Assembly (NCBI GenBank): GCA_029851415.1
Contig: CM056743.1
Coordinates: 123,720,305 to 123,784,304 of the forward strand
DNA from: Eretmocerus hayati
Lineage: Eukaryota; Arthropoda; Insecta; Hymenoptera; Aphelinidae
Reading direction: 5' to 3'
Length of the DNA: 64,000 nt
The position numbers and the translations under genes were made by a program. This document shows, piece by piece, positions 36,101-48,627 of this stretch (position 1 is the first letter of the stretch; each line of letters opens with the position of its first letter). The notes under the pieces are model-generated. The model saw only the letters and a list, made by a program, of their open reading frames with translations, had not been told where the DNA came from and made no database searches.

Positions 36101-39100
36101 TCGGACGGTAACCGAGTTCGGTACGACCTGCACCGAGGGCTTGACCATTTATTGGATTGAAGAAGAACAGCACTCCGTTGCCCGTCACCTGCAAATGTCA
36201 TCACATACTCGTACTGTGTCGGAGACCATCGTAACGAGTTGCTAAGCGTTTGTAATAGGGATTCCGAGATCAAAATGAGATGAGATTTGACATCGTCTCG
36301 ATCTCAGCCCGTTCGAGATCTGGAAATTCCAAGATTTGTCTCATCTCGGTTGAAATTTCTAGAACCAAATCTCATCTCGTCTCATCGAGATCGATTTGTC
36401 TTGCAGAGATTTCAAAAAAATGCATCGCATGTCATTCCCGGGCACAACATCATCCTTAATTCATTATGTCGAAATATAAGAAGGAATACTGTGATATTTA
36501 TCATGTGGATGATGTTCGAATTCATGATTATAATGAGATGGAGATTGATGAGGATAGGCTGAACTTGGATAATCTGTTGAGCCCACCAGCTGAGCATCTT
36601 ACAAGGGATTCTGATTTTGATCTCTAAGTTCGGGAACCAAGAGAAGCTTGCAACATTGACGTTTTGGGTTTATAGAGATCGAATTCCTCAAAATTTCCTC
36701 TTTTATCTAGATTGGCTAGAGATATCTTAGCTACCATGCCAACTTCAGTGCCAAGCGAAAGAGTATTTTCAGAAATGGCATTACCGGTGACTAAAAATCG
36801 CTGTTTCCTTTCAGATCATCTGATTCGATGTTTAATGTGCATCAATAGGTGGATGCATTGTGACTTGGGGGAAACTATTTGTCATGTTGGATCTAGATTT
36901 TTAATGTATGACTGATATTCTCAACTATTAATTATTTTTATAGTTGTCTGACTTTTACGATCGATACAATTCATTTACAATTTGGGTATGTTCATAGATG
37001 ATTTCATTTGACTCCTTATTTATTTATTTGTCATTATGATTTCATCTATAGATGGATGTAAGATATCAAAAGCCGTCAAAATGTTTGCAATTCTCCTCGT
37101 GATGGTGATTTTATAGATTATATTTTACCAAGGTAATGAACAACTTAATCATTGAATTCATCTAATGGCTTTTAGGCGGATTTGCCATGATTTACGATTT
37201 GTAACCAACCCAAGTCAACCGAAAAATGTCGAGATGTCAAACGTTTCAAGATTTTTCGGTTGAGATTCTCGACTCGTTGAGATTCTCAGTTTTGAGACAC
37301 ATCTGAAATCTTGTCTCAATCTCAATTGGAGGCCTTAGTTTGTTACGAGGATAAAAATTTGTTTTCACGATATGCAGTGCAGTTTTTTCAAAATGGCAAT
37401 TGATATTAGTTGTTGAACAGAAATGATCTAGTTAATCGCAAGGAGACGACGACATGCAGATGAACTAATCGAGAGTTGGGTAACTATGAGTGAGTTTTTT
37501 GAGTAGATAAAGATATCTCAAAAAATATGAGATGAAAAAATGGGAAAGAAACTCTGAATATACAGATTTATCCGTGCGTTCAAAGAGATCTTTACTTAAT
37601 GCAAACTCATCGACAGTGTTGGAATTTTGCAATAACTGATAGATTTTCCCGGTATCACAAGTTTGACATAAAACGCGCAGATCCCATGAGCTCCATATAA
37701 CTGGTGATATTTCCAACATTTGGGGTATTTCACAAAATAAATGATGAATAAAAAATTGATTGGCTCATGAAGGGTATTGCAACTAAAATAAGTCGGGCAG
37801 TAGTATAGGTCACTTTTAGGCCAGGCGCGAAGCTTCAACGAGTTTTGACGTGAATTTTGTGCCTAAAGTAGACTTTCATTTCTACAGTTATGAAAGAGAA
37901 TGCTTGTATTTTAAGCTTTCAAAAGCACGGTGGAGAAGACATTGTGAGGAAGTAAAATGTCCAGAAAAGAGATTACCTTATCAGCAGCCAGAAGTGCACA
38001 CTGAGGTGGATGCGGAAAATGCCGGCTGCCTCTCTGTACGTACAGAATCATCTTATCCGAGTCTTGGGAGAATCCTCGAATATTGGGAACCCGTTGTTGC
38101 CAGATTATCTCACCACGTCGAGTCTCGATGCCGAACAGCTGTAAGGTAATGAAATTGAAATACCCGATCAGGATACATTTAAATTTGCCACAATACTCAA
38201 GCTCAGAACTTTCAAACGATTTACTTTGCCCGTTGATGTGACCGCAACAATCATCTTGTGCAAGCCAAATTTGTCTCGAACCAAGTCAGCCCTTTGACTC
38301 GATTGTTGAGGTTCGAGTCCTAACAAAGTCTGCACAAAACTTCTCATTTGATTGGCCTGGGAAGTTAGCCGCCTCACTAGCATGCCAAGTACATCCCCTG
38401 GTGAGAAATTGAATTAAGGTCATAACAATTCATAATAGCACAGTCAATGTAAGAAAAGTACAATGTATTGCGTAATCTCTACAAGCTCTTCTATTTTCAC
38501 AAATTAGTGACAAGCAGAATCATTTCAAGCACTTGCTGCTTTAGATTACACGATCATGTTTTGTTTTAACAGACTTTTTCTCTAAGACCTATTGATTATA
38601 AATTAAAAAGAGACAAAACAATTTAAAAAGCATCGTTCAGAAATTGCGGCACATTCAACAAGGCAATCATGCTGTATCACATCTGTCTTTTAACAGTTCA
38701 ATCTAATCCATTGAAAAATAGCCAACGTTAAATCATCACACAGCAACACGTGTGAGTGTCATCACTTTTTTAAATAGAGAGACTGATGCACTCACTCGCG
38801 ACGGTGAGAATTGTTCACTAGGCAGTGTATCTATCCATTTGAAATCTTTTGATTGTTGTAAAATAATTGGTAAGGTATGCAGTCATTTTAGCGAGCGCCT
38901 ATTTGATAAAAGCTATTGCGTAGAGCTCCGGCCCCGAGTCACAAAATCGTTCAGAATGGGATACTATCTACATGTGAACGATCAACAAAAGTCGTTCGAC
39001 CACTTTATCGTCCCATTAAACTTTTGCAAAGATAATTTTCATCACGGGATGGAATCACATGATAATTGTTTGATAGATTCAAACAGTATAATAACCCAGA

Positions 39101-42100
39101 ACAAAAAGTTCATCAACTGTACTTAAAAGCCATTTGCACTCCACTTTGAATAAAACTAGGAAAACGGACTCCAAGTCTATGTGCAAAGATAGAAAGTTGA
39201 TTATGATACTTGATTTCTTTCTTTCAAATCCATCATAGATTTCACGCCCGGAATTCAGTTTTAATAATAAATTTCTGGTAATATTACAATTACCTTTGTA
39301 GTGAGGTAAAGGTCGACGAAGAGTTGACTGATGGATAAGGTCATCAAAAATACTAAAAAATATGAAAAGCAGCGTAAATTTGCTCGTCTGTGCTTGAACA
39401 CGGACGCAGAATAGTATTATACGCACCGATGGCGAAAAAGTCGCTTTACGCACGAGTGCGATGCTTTACGCACGATTGTGATGCTTTACGCACGGTTGAG
39501 TTGCTTTAATTGGAAAGCAATCTCAACCGTGCGGAAAGCATCACATGAGGGCGGAAAGTTCGCACGAGGGTGGAAAGCTTTCGCCAGAGTTGCGTATTGC
39601 ATTTTTCGATTTTACGCACGGTAGTTTTCGTTTACTTAACGCTTAGTCGATCGAAAAACGTATTTCGATACTCGGGCGTGAAGTTTTTTTGCTTTACTCG
39701 TGCTAATTTCGACCCTCGCCAGGGCTCGGACCGAAAACTATCACTCGAAAAGCAAAACCAAACTTCCCTCCTTCGAATCGAAAAATACTATTTTATAATA
39801 CTGACCGGAAAGTTGCTAACACGCGCGCAATTAACAAGCCCCAGATATTTGCGAGTAAGCAACGCGCAAGTGCGAGGTAGGGCTGAGGAAAGTTTTGGAC
39901 ATATCATGGATATTACTTTGGCCAAACTTGAGTTAATTGGGATTGGTATTATCTAAAGATCATTCTAATTTTACATGCGCTGAAACTCATCTCGTAATTA
40001 TCGATGTGCTAGCAGCGTTACAATGAGTGCAGGAATCCCTCGATTGACGTATTGTTCGGACAAGGGAAGTACTATGTACCCCAACGCCACTTTAAATTAG
40101 GTAAGTACTGCGTTCACAGAAGTCAAGCATAATTAGTCGAGGGCGTGCAGGGGAGTGGAGCGGGGGTGTGGGGGCGGAGCCCCCCACTTGACAGAAAATT
40201 CTGATATAAGTGCATTACATCTGATGAGAACTTGAACCGGAGATTGGGAAGAACTTAGTTCTGTCAGAGATTTTTCTAAATAAGACGATCGATCTATTAG
40301 TATTATTGGTAATCTCTTGTCAATGATGCAGCCCTCTGTCGAGGAAGGTTCAAGTGATAGAAAGAATTCTCATTAGGCACTCTAACGACGAAGACGAGAA
40401 GATTTTACTTGTCCATTCATTTGAAGAAGAGATTTCTAGCGATTGTTAGATACAGTATATTGGAAATTTGCGGAACTGCAAGGATGGTTAGAAATTACCA
40501 CTCATCACTGAATATTTTGCACCTGTTCATTCAATTACATCGAGGTAATCAACAATTGTTTACATCAAATTATTTGGGCACCGTGTCCCGCCTTGTGATT
40601 CAATTCAAAGTTACCTCGAAAGTTACACATCTCAAAAGAAAATTTTGTGTCGTGACTTTTTCCTGTAATTCTCTCATATAATACGTGGTCCCAATCTATC
40701 GAATAAAATTGACTCATATAATTTCAAAAACAATTTCACGGCGACTCAGATTATTCTTACGAGAATTAATTCCAAAACGACATACAAAATAGTGTATTCA
40801 TACTACTAATCAAATAATATTTAGATAGTTGTCGTTACTTTCCTTGAACTGCAATAATTTTTATTCCGTTGTAAAGGAGTCCGCGACGCCGGCGCAGGCG
40901 GGAAATAAAAACGGCACCGGCGCGAGCGCTATAATCGCGTCATTGTGGGGAACTGAGGCTCGAATTCGTCGATTGAAGGGAACTGGAATTTTCTCTATTG
41001 GATCCATTTATAGCAAGATTTTCCTTGAACTCTTCGTAGTTCTGAAAATTTTCGCGAATTCAGAAACGAGGTGTAAAGCAGTACAACCGTGCGTAAAGCA
41101 ATTGCTTTACGATCCCTCATGCGTAAAGTACTGCTTTACGGACGGTCGCTGTGCTTTACGCATCAACTTGACGGTCAAGTATTATAAACTAGTATTTTTC
41201 GATTCGAAGGAGGGAAGTTTGGTTTTGCTTTTCGAGTGATTGTTTTCGGCCCGAGCCCTGGCGAGGGTCGAAATTAGCACGAGTAAAGCAAAAAAACTTC
41301 ACGCCCGAGTATCGAAATACGTTTTTCGATCGACTGGGCGTAAAGTAAACGAAAACTACCGTGCGTAAAGCAGTGCTTCACGCACAGTCGATCGAAAAAA
41401 ATAAAGAAGCTCGTTTCAAAAATCTTGTAGACCTTTCTCTACTTCTTGATTGAACAATCAAGAATCCTAAAGAAGTCAATACTTTTGGTGGTTTATAAAA
41501 ATCCTCCCAAGTTGGAGTGAAACGGCCTTTAAGCTCGAGTTTAGCGTAGAAATACAAGTGCCTCGTTCTAACTCAAATATTTTGTTGCCGAGTGTCATAG
41601 TATTTGGGTGTGCAGTATGAAAAGTTTTTCCTTAAAAACCCTTGCAAGATGCAAAGACTTAGCCACGAGGACTTCTTTGTACACAACGTTGGCCCTATGA
41701 AATCAAATTCTGCATAGAAAAATATTCTGGACAATGTAAAGCACGAGATAATAGCGAATCAAATGAATGTTGTAAATAAATACCATGTTTTTAAAGCACA
41801 ATAATTCATGGAGTGACACTTGGAATGAGCATAATTTGCGAGCTTCTGCTTAACGTGATTTAGCCAAGTATGTAGGTTTGTGCTTTGTCGGCTCTAGCAG
41901 GCAGTCTAGGCTCGGAGGATCGGATGAACACTAGTTAGTGAGTTTTTTTGGGTAGGCTGTTCTTACTCTTTTTTCTAAATTGCGGGATTTGGTATACGGC
42001 TATTATCGGGATACTTTACCCGTACATGTCAGTTCCGTGCATACCCCTTTATGGCTCTATAGGCCACGGGAATCAACGTAGCGCTTTCATCTCGGAGGTT

Positions 42101-45100
42101 TCGTCTAATGCAGTGATATTACTTTGAAAACAATTGCTACAATATATGCAGGTGACTATTTAGTAGGCTAAAAGGGTATGCACGGAACTGACACAAAACC
42201 CCGGTAACACGCCTAAAACCACTTGGGTAGGGGTCACGCCATGCATTTAGGACTTGGAACCTATGAGAGTTAGTTGGTTCTATACCATACTTTGATGGGA
42301 AAATGCGAGCGTGATTATTTAGCTCGCTACAGCAAGTCTGCAAGCACAAGACTACCCCTTTGACGAATGAGAATCGTGCACGGAACTGACATTTCGACCC
42401 TTCATCTTTAAACATAAAAAAGATGAGTGGACGGATCGATCTGTAACAAAAGTTCCAAGGGTTTTTCAATAGAATACGTGTAGGAAAATTGGAATAGAGT
42501 GATTCGGAGCTTGTTCGTCGAAATGAAAAGCCGTCACACGTTCCGGGTAAACTATCCATATAATAGCCATATCTGTTGAGTTCTCTTGTTTACAAGATAT
42601 GATAAATCATCCTTATAACCAGTCGGAAGTTAGACTTCATATCTATTAAACCAAATTCACGAGGTGTAGAACGACTAATTTCGAGATGCAAAATATTCAG
42701 TGACTGAAAAATCAATTGAGGAATAGAATTGGAACAATTGGAATCGGGTTCCCTTTGAAGCGCCATTACCAACAGCGTATACTTTTGGGCCCTAAAAAGT
42801 TTAGGAAAAATGTTTTGAAATCTTCGTCTGACTTGATAACCATACAACAAAGCTACATACAGAGTTTTCCGGTTCGAAGATCGGTACCACTCGTATCTTT
42901 TCAAGACAAAATCTTGTTAGAAGGAGCCGAGTTTGACATGCAGTTCGCTTTTTTAGCAGTCACAACGCGTTGACGATAACTTTGGGCCGCAGGGATTAGT
43001 TTTGAAAGGTGCTAAGATTACAACTTATTTCCAGTCGAGTTAAAGGCATGACATGACAGTAATTTCATGTGTTAAAAACGGTGAAGATTTCAAAAAGAAT
43101 GACTTTTCTGATTCGATATACTCTTTCTCTTCCTCTTGCACCTACGACAACATTAAACCTTCCTCGATACCAAGATTTATTCTCGGAATATGTGAACTAA
43201 AATTATTCTTGATTCTGATGGTTAAATAATTGTGAATCATTACAAACGTACCGTAAAAATAAAAAAACCTATCTTATAGTCTGTAGACCATCAGAGGCGC
43301 GAAGGCTCGGCTCACGCTTCAAATTATCGTTACCACTGTTATTTTACCCAGTCAATTTGTAAAAATTTGCGGTCAAGAAAATTCACGAGAAACTACGGAC
43401 AATAATGTGAAATAGACTAAAAACTGGAGTAAAAATTCATCTGGATCGGATTTTGTCAAGCAACAACGAACTTCGTCCAATACACGAATTTCTTGAGCAT
43501 GACTTGTATTTGAGTCCACTCATCTATCTCCTAGTTATAATTGCGCTCTCTTCCTTTCCTCTCTTTAATTCACCTTCTGAGTTGATCATTTCATGAATGT
43601 TAATGCGGATATTCAAACAAATGGCAAAAAAAGGTTACGGGAACGAGAGCAATGCTTGCAAGACTTAGCAAGGGGTACTAATTTACATACAAATTATAAG
43701 AGGAATAAAAAAAACATTCTTGACGAGATAATAGTCAATTAGCTTCAAATCTAAAAGACAGGCTGAAAACGCAGTCCAAATCATCAAGAATATCAGGCAT
43801 CCACTCAATTCGTCGACTTAAGAGAGACTAGATCCAGACAATGATAACAATTTGTTCCAACCTACATGCAAATTTTCAACTAAAAAAAAATCATGCCACT
43901 AAAAAACCATTTCAAAGTTTTAGATAATGCCTCATTACAGCCGTTTCCCTTACTCTACTTACATGAACCGTCTACATCAACACCTGACAGCAGCCATTCA
44001 TAGAAGAAGATTTGTTAATATATTGTTGTAAAGAGTATTAGGATAATATTATACAGATGAGAGAATGTATGACACCACGAGCTTCCGCGTTAATTCTTAT
44101 TCGAAGAAATAGGATGTATTAGGATTCTTAAGCTTATATATATATATAATAACTTTTTACTCACTCTCTTTTAAATCGAATTCCATTTCAATCGCCCGAT
44201 CCTGTTCAGATATTGGCAATTCTACGATTTCAACTGCCACGATACTTGCTAGAGCTTCTTCCCTAGTCCATATCACTTTTTGTTGGAGCAAACTTATACT
44301 ATGATCCTCGGAGGACATTAAGTATCTACATGTTCTTGCTTTCATTGACTGGTAAGTACAATCAGTTGCAACAATAGAAGGTTTGTACAAGGCATTGTGC
44401 ATCCAATATCCTATTTTTTCTGGTTGAGGTTCAGATATTGCCAATTCCGTGGCAGTGATTGTTGTTGCCTACAAATAGAGTCCCTATTACTATACCTCAC
44501 CTAATCAATGACTTACAGCAAAATTTTACAGGTAGATTACTACTTACGCCATTATTGTAAGAAGATTCTAATATTACTTTTTTGTTATCTAGGTTGGCAA
44601 CATATACACCATTATGTCCATCAATATCTCTTGGCACTACAACAGGATCGCCTTCAAAGAGCAATAGGCGTTTCCTACGATTATTATCGGCACTAATAGA
44701 CACTGCGGGCAAATTTCCAGCGACAAGAGACAGTTGATGGGGTCCTTGGGCCCCAGCACCAAATATGGTGTTGATTGTGATTGACTTTGGTTGAGCATTT
44801 GGTTCAAAAATATTGATGTTGAACAGTATAGCTGAATTACTATCTTGTTTCAGACAAACAAAATTGGAATCTGCTAAGACACACCTGCAAAATAGAAGTT
44901 TTTTGGTCATTCATGCAAGAAAGCGTAAAAATGCTTTTGTAATAAAGAACTCACTCTGTCTCTGGAGATACGAAAGGTGCAGAGACTTTTCTAAACTTCA
45001 GCTTTTCTCCAGTTTTGCTATCATATGAAGTTACTTCTACACCACTATTGTAAATGGGTAAAATGTGATGTAAAGTTCCATCTTTGATATACCATTTGAC

Positions 45101-46546
45101 GTCTTCTATCCTATAACATGAGAAGACATGATATGCTTGGGATTCCTTGGTGGGTCAGGACGACATCGAAATGTAAGTAACTATCCAGGATGTTCAGGAC
45201 TCTCAACAACAATGTGATAATGTATCACAGACAGAGGATTAGGAAAAAATCAGTGAACAGTGTGTTGACTTGAATTGTAGTTGAACTAAACGATTTAGAT
45301 TCGACTTTTTAAATGGTGTTAATTCAACATCAAGTGCTTTACAATGAACATCCATTTTCTATAAAAGAAAAAACCTTTCAACACTGTAAAGTCCTTCGGT
45401 TGTGTATGACAAAAATGGAGAATCAATTCTGAAATGACACACATCAATTGGAGATGATTAGTAGGCAATACACTCAGAAATGTAGTGGCAATGTACAAAT
45501 ATTTATAAAGGAGGATGAGACCCTGTGACTGACCTATCGGGATTTTGATCTGCTAAGGTCCACTCTTTCACAATATGCCCTAAGGCCAAGTTCCAATATC
45601 GAACTAATGCTGGAACTCTGCCACTCACAGTAATGAGTTTTCCTTCTGCAACATTGCTTAGAGCTCGTATACGACCTGCACAGCCTTTCTCAAAAACTTT
45701 CCTCCACAGTATGTGACCTGAGGCATTATAATAAAAGAGATGAATCTATATTTTTGCTTCCATCATTCATGGTATGTCCAAGTAACTAACCTGTTCTGAT
45801 ATTCAAAGCTGCAAGAACATTTTCCTCTGTAGCAACAATAATTTTGTGGAATTTGGCTGCACTACTGCCAGTATCAAAACTAGCAAACTTTACTTTGCCA
45901 ACATAATTCTGTCTCCTGGAAAAAAGAGATAAGACCATAGTAGCAGTATAAAAGAAACATCATAACAAGATCCAGAATTATACATAAAATCTGAAATGAT
46001 GTTGATCAGAATGTGAGTTATTAACAATCATCCTATAAACGACTTAGTAATGACTGATTTGCTAAAAATTTATAATAGAATCAAATCATTTCACAAAGCT
46101 GTAGAACAGAGTATCATCTCTGATATACAAAAGGGAATCCAAGTCAGTGAGTGTTGACTAGAATTCAATTATGAAATCACATGATCCTAATATTTCAAAT
46201 ATCGGACTCCATGCCAGGAATTCAAATTGAGCAAACAGAGCAATACCAGTGCTTGTACAGTAAGAGCTCTGACAAACTGGAAATTGAGGTTTCCCTACTA
46301 CGAGTAGATACAGAATCACTGAGAATTGCTTAGTCATTGTCAAAAGTATGGCAAACAAATGATGAAATAATGCATTCTTCCAATGAGGGCTTCCATCACT
46401 CACCAGTCAAACTTGCCGACCTGATCTTCATACAAGCAGAGAGAAAGGTTGAAAAGTCCTAGGAGCACAATGAGGCAATGCAAAAGCTGTGTTTCGTTGA
46501 AAATTCGTCGAAGCCCCGGGCCTGCGAGCTGAGGCGATGGGGCCAT
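33101..46546 (-). CDS. EMC1: ER membrane protein complex subunit 1
   Basis: Fifteen exons give 944 residues: 46546-46404, 45915-45791, 45717-45534, 45428-45375, 45110-44955, 44884-44548, 44468-44165, 38397-38225, 38138-37977, 36188-35883, 34689-34512, 34425-34228, 34147-34022, 33772-33545, 33261-33101. EMC1 is the largest EMC subunit; the complex inserts tail-anchored and multipass proteins into the ER. The signal peptide is followed by the diagnostic [11 protein letters not shown], then WD/PQQ-like beta-propeller sequence ([15 protein letters not shown]). The C-terminal DUF1620 region contains [26 protein letters not shown] and [10 protein letters not shown] membrane helix ([17 protein letters not shown]) precedes a basic end. 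Intron 7 is 5.8 kb and holds an inverted-repeat element; intron 9 holds a hAT fossil. The donor after exon 4 is weak (GTTTTT). Confidence 0.93.
36256..37337 (+). mobile_element. Decayed hAT transposon in EMC1 intron
   Basis: The 1,082-bp element has imperfect inverted ends (TAGGGATTCCGAGATC on the left, TAAGGCCTCCAATTGAG as the complement on the right). It is flanked by an 8-bp duplication with one mismatch, GTTTGTAA at 36248-36255 and GTTTGTTA at 37338-37345. Eight-base duplications and such ends are typical of hAT elements. It retains only the C-terminal dimerisation segment of a hAT transposase (see 36680-36915) and cannot be autonomous. Confidence 0.8.
36680..36915 (+). pseudogene. hAT transposase C-terminal fragment
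   Basis: The frame reads [16 protein letters not shown] then [26 protein letters not shown] and LMCINRWM, the signature of the hAT C-terminal dimerisation region. The catalytic and zinc-finger parts are missing. Full hAT transposases are about 600 residues, so this is a remnant. Confidence 0.85.
39417..41402. mobile_element. Inverted-repeat element with GTAAAGCA subterminal motifs
   Basis: Arms of about 200 bp, near 39600-39800 and 41185-41402, pair as inverted repeats. Both contain the blocks ACGCACGGTAGTTTTCG, GTCGATCGAAAAACG and CCTTCGAATCGAAAAATA. The octamer GTAAAGCA or its complement TGCTTTAC recurs many times at 39430-39500 and 41060-41160 and in the right end, as in elements whose transposase binds subterminal repeats. 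The right arm has about 21 bp not present in the left. I found no transposase frame and no convincing target duplication, so the family is open. Confidence 0.7.
42026..42194. repeat. Short inverted repeat with TGTCAGTTCCGTGCA ends
   Basis: TGTCAGTTCCGTGCATACCC begins at about 42019-42026, and its complement ends near 42194 after AAAAGGGTATGCACGG. A third, partial copy of the same end (GTGCACGGAACTGACA) lies near 42373-42390. Probably a tiny MITE or its pieces. Confidence 0.6.
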
Positions 46547-46821
46547 TGCGATGATAACAACTAAGATATGGAGGGTGACAACTGGGCCGACGGCGACGTG
46601 GACCGCGGTCACGACGACGACCTCGTTTATGCGCGATCGTTGATGGTGGTGTTGGTGTTTTTGTGGTGGTTCCAGAGTGGTTCGCGTCGAGCAGTATAAT
46701 ATAATCGAGGATGTCCGGCGACTCGAACGCCAACTCCCACGTGTATAAGTGGTACAAGTGGTCGATGCGCGAAGCTCTTATACCCCTAATATACATATAT
46801 GAGCATCAACATCAATATAGG
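46547..46821 (-). promoter_or_regulatory. EMC1 upstream region
   Basis: About 275 bp separate the EMC1 start codon from the 8.8-kb inverted-repeat element. The EMC1 promoter and 5' leader should lie here. The part next to the ATG is GC-rich (CGATCGTTGATGGTGG and neighbours), unlike the flanks. Confidence 0.5.
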
Positions 46822-46832
46822 TATACTTATGG

Positions 46833-48627
46833 CCATGGTATAGTGGGCAGAAAAATTTTGTTTAATTCATACAATGTTCATATCAATCGATGGGGCATGA
46901 ATTCCTCAGTCTCGGGATATGACTGATTTTAATTTCTCAACCTTCAATTTTCCAAAAACAGTGAATGAAGGTACCGTTGCGGTATGTCTGGCGAGGCTCG
47001 AGGGAGGTCTCCCCAAGTCCGATCTCCGGCTCAAATTATTCCTGAGAGTCCAAAACTAATTCCTCAACCCCTACTTGAGGACCAAACAATTTGTTTATTC
47101 AAAAAACCAAAGATTTATTGACAATTACCCCCACCCCTCGTTGAGCGGAAAACACGCGATGGCGTAGGTCAAGTGCGCAACAAGGCGCGAATAATTTGAA
47201 TGTGACAACTTTACGGGAGAGGGGCTTGTGACTTGTCTGAAACTCATAAACAGTGTGCGTTTTGAGGCACAACCAGCTCACCCAGGGTGTTAAGATCCGA
47301 TGATGGTCACCAGGAAATGAGACCCGGCCTCGACTTAGTGAATCGGCGTCCGGGCCTTGACAATTTATTTTGGTGCATTTCAGAGGTGCGTTGCAGACGA
47401 CGTGGAATTTATGGTCGCCCATGTGTGCACCAGGATGCACTGGGATGCACCGCAAAAGAGAAGTTTTCTTTAATGTAGTGCTCCAGGTTTCGGGATGGCT
47501 CTGGGACGACGGCAATATCTAGGAAGCGGTGGCAGAACAAAATTTGTGGAAATAACCTCTAATTTGTACGCTTGCAGTGAGGCTCAATTTCACGTGATGT
47601 GCGTTGAATTGTCATGTTTGATGCATTCAGAATTCTCAGATGCGATTCATGACTATTCCTGGATACATTACTCCACCCTGAAGAATGGAAACACTGGCAC
47701 TGGATAGAAACCAAACAGCGGAGAGGACAATTCATTCTCGTTACTTTCAGTTAGTCAGAAAGTTAGAGATCATTTTATTGAGTCCACAGAATACTCATGT
47801 AGTTATTACTCTCATGAGTGCACTGCTGATATAAAAGCTTGATTCCTCAATGAGTGAGCAACAGTGTTTCGTGGAATTGTAATTGGTCGTTTCTGACTAC
47901 ACGTGTCAGTTTCGTACTACCTCATTGATGAAATACTGTCGAAGGGTGAATGAACTCCTTCAAGAAACTTGCTGATCCAAGTTACAGAATGTTATGGAAT
48001 CAGCACCACACACAGGATCAATCTTTGTTGTGGTTTTCTATCAAATTAACGAGTTCTGCAATCATGTCTCACAGACATCAATTAGTCAGTCTGAGCATTT
48101 ATTTACAGCATCAGTAATATTTTTCATGAATGTACGGATGGGGAATTATGGAATACAGTCCATGTCAATTTCCACCTATTCATCTGCTTTGATCAGTTTC
48201 TAGAAACATGTCACACATTGAAATACTCAAAACTACTTGAACATCTTCACACTTTCAATGGCAAATTTCCATTTCGAATGAAAACAGAAGGATTCAAAGG
48301 TTTCCGTGGTACTGAAGAGAGGCACTGGGCAGCAAATTTGACAGTATGGCATGGGTATCATAAGGTTATTGTTTCAATCAATGGAAGCTTACTCTATTTA
48401 TCGAATGATTAGAGCAATGGTGCTTAAATTTTCCACTGAGGGCTCCATAATACATACTCAGTTGGGCATCGCTCTTATTCAACACCTAAGTAGGAATCTT
48501 CCTTTATTGTCAATGGAAGAGAAGCAAAAACTGAATCAAATGGCCCTCTAATGCTGGCCACTCCCACAATTATTCAGATAAAAATTGTTAGAGGTAGAAC
48601 ACTTTTAGGGCTCCACCTGAGATTAAT
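46833..48627 (+). repeat. Left inverted arm of the 8.8-kb element
   Basis: Contains short frames (47495-47707, 47994-48203, 48218-48412, 48351-48551 on plus; 47099-47515 on minus) that are repeated in the right arm. I recognise no family in them. Successive frames on the plus strand could be a decayed gene. Confidence 0.85.

Larger units (their letters stand above)
38398..44164. other. Large EMC1 intron 7
   Basis: 5.8 kb of intron with an inverted-repeat element at 39417-41402 and a short repeat cluster at 42026-42397. Frames of up to 140 codons (for example 42137-42559 minus) carry no recognisable domain. The rest is unremarkable AT-rich sequence. Confidence 0.6.

Noticed and set aside
38300..38325. 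GGTTCGAGTCC resembling a tRNA B box
   Set aside because: It lies inside a conserved EMC1 coding exon and no A box or cloverleaf surrounds it.
42137..42559. 140-codon minus-strand frame in EMC1 intron 7
   Set aside because: Crosses the short inverted repeats at 42026-42397 and shows no recognisable domain; probably chance.
47099..47515. 138-codon minus-strand frame in the left arm (and its mirror at 54972-55388)
   Set aside because: Duplicated only because the arms are duplicated; no domain recognised, and it is antisense to the other arm frames.
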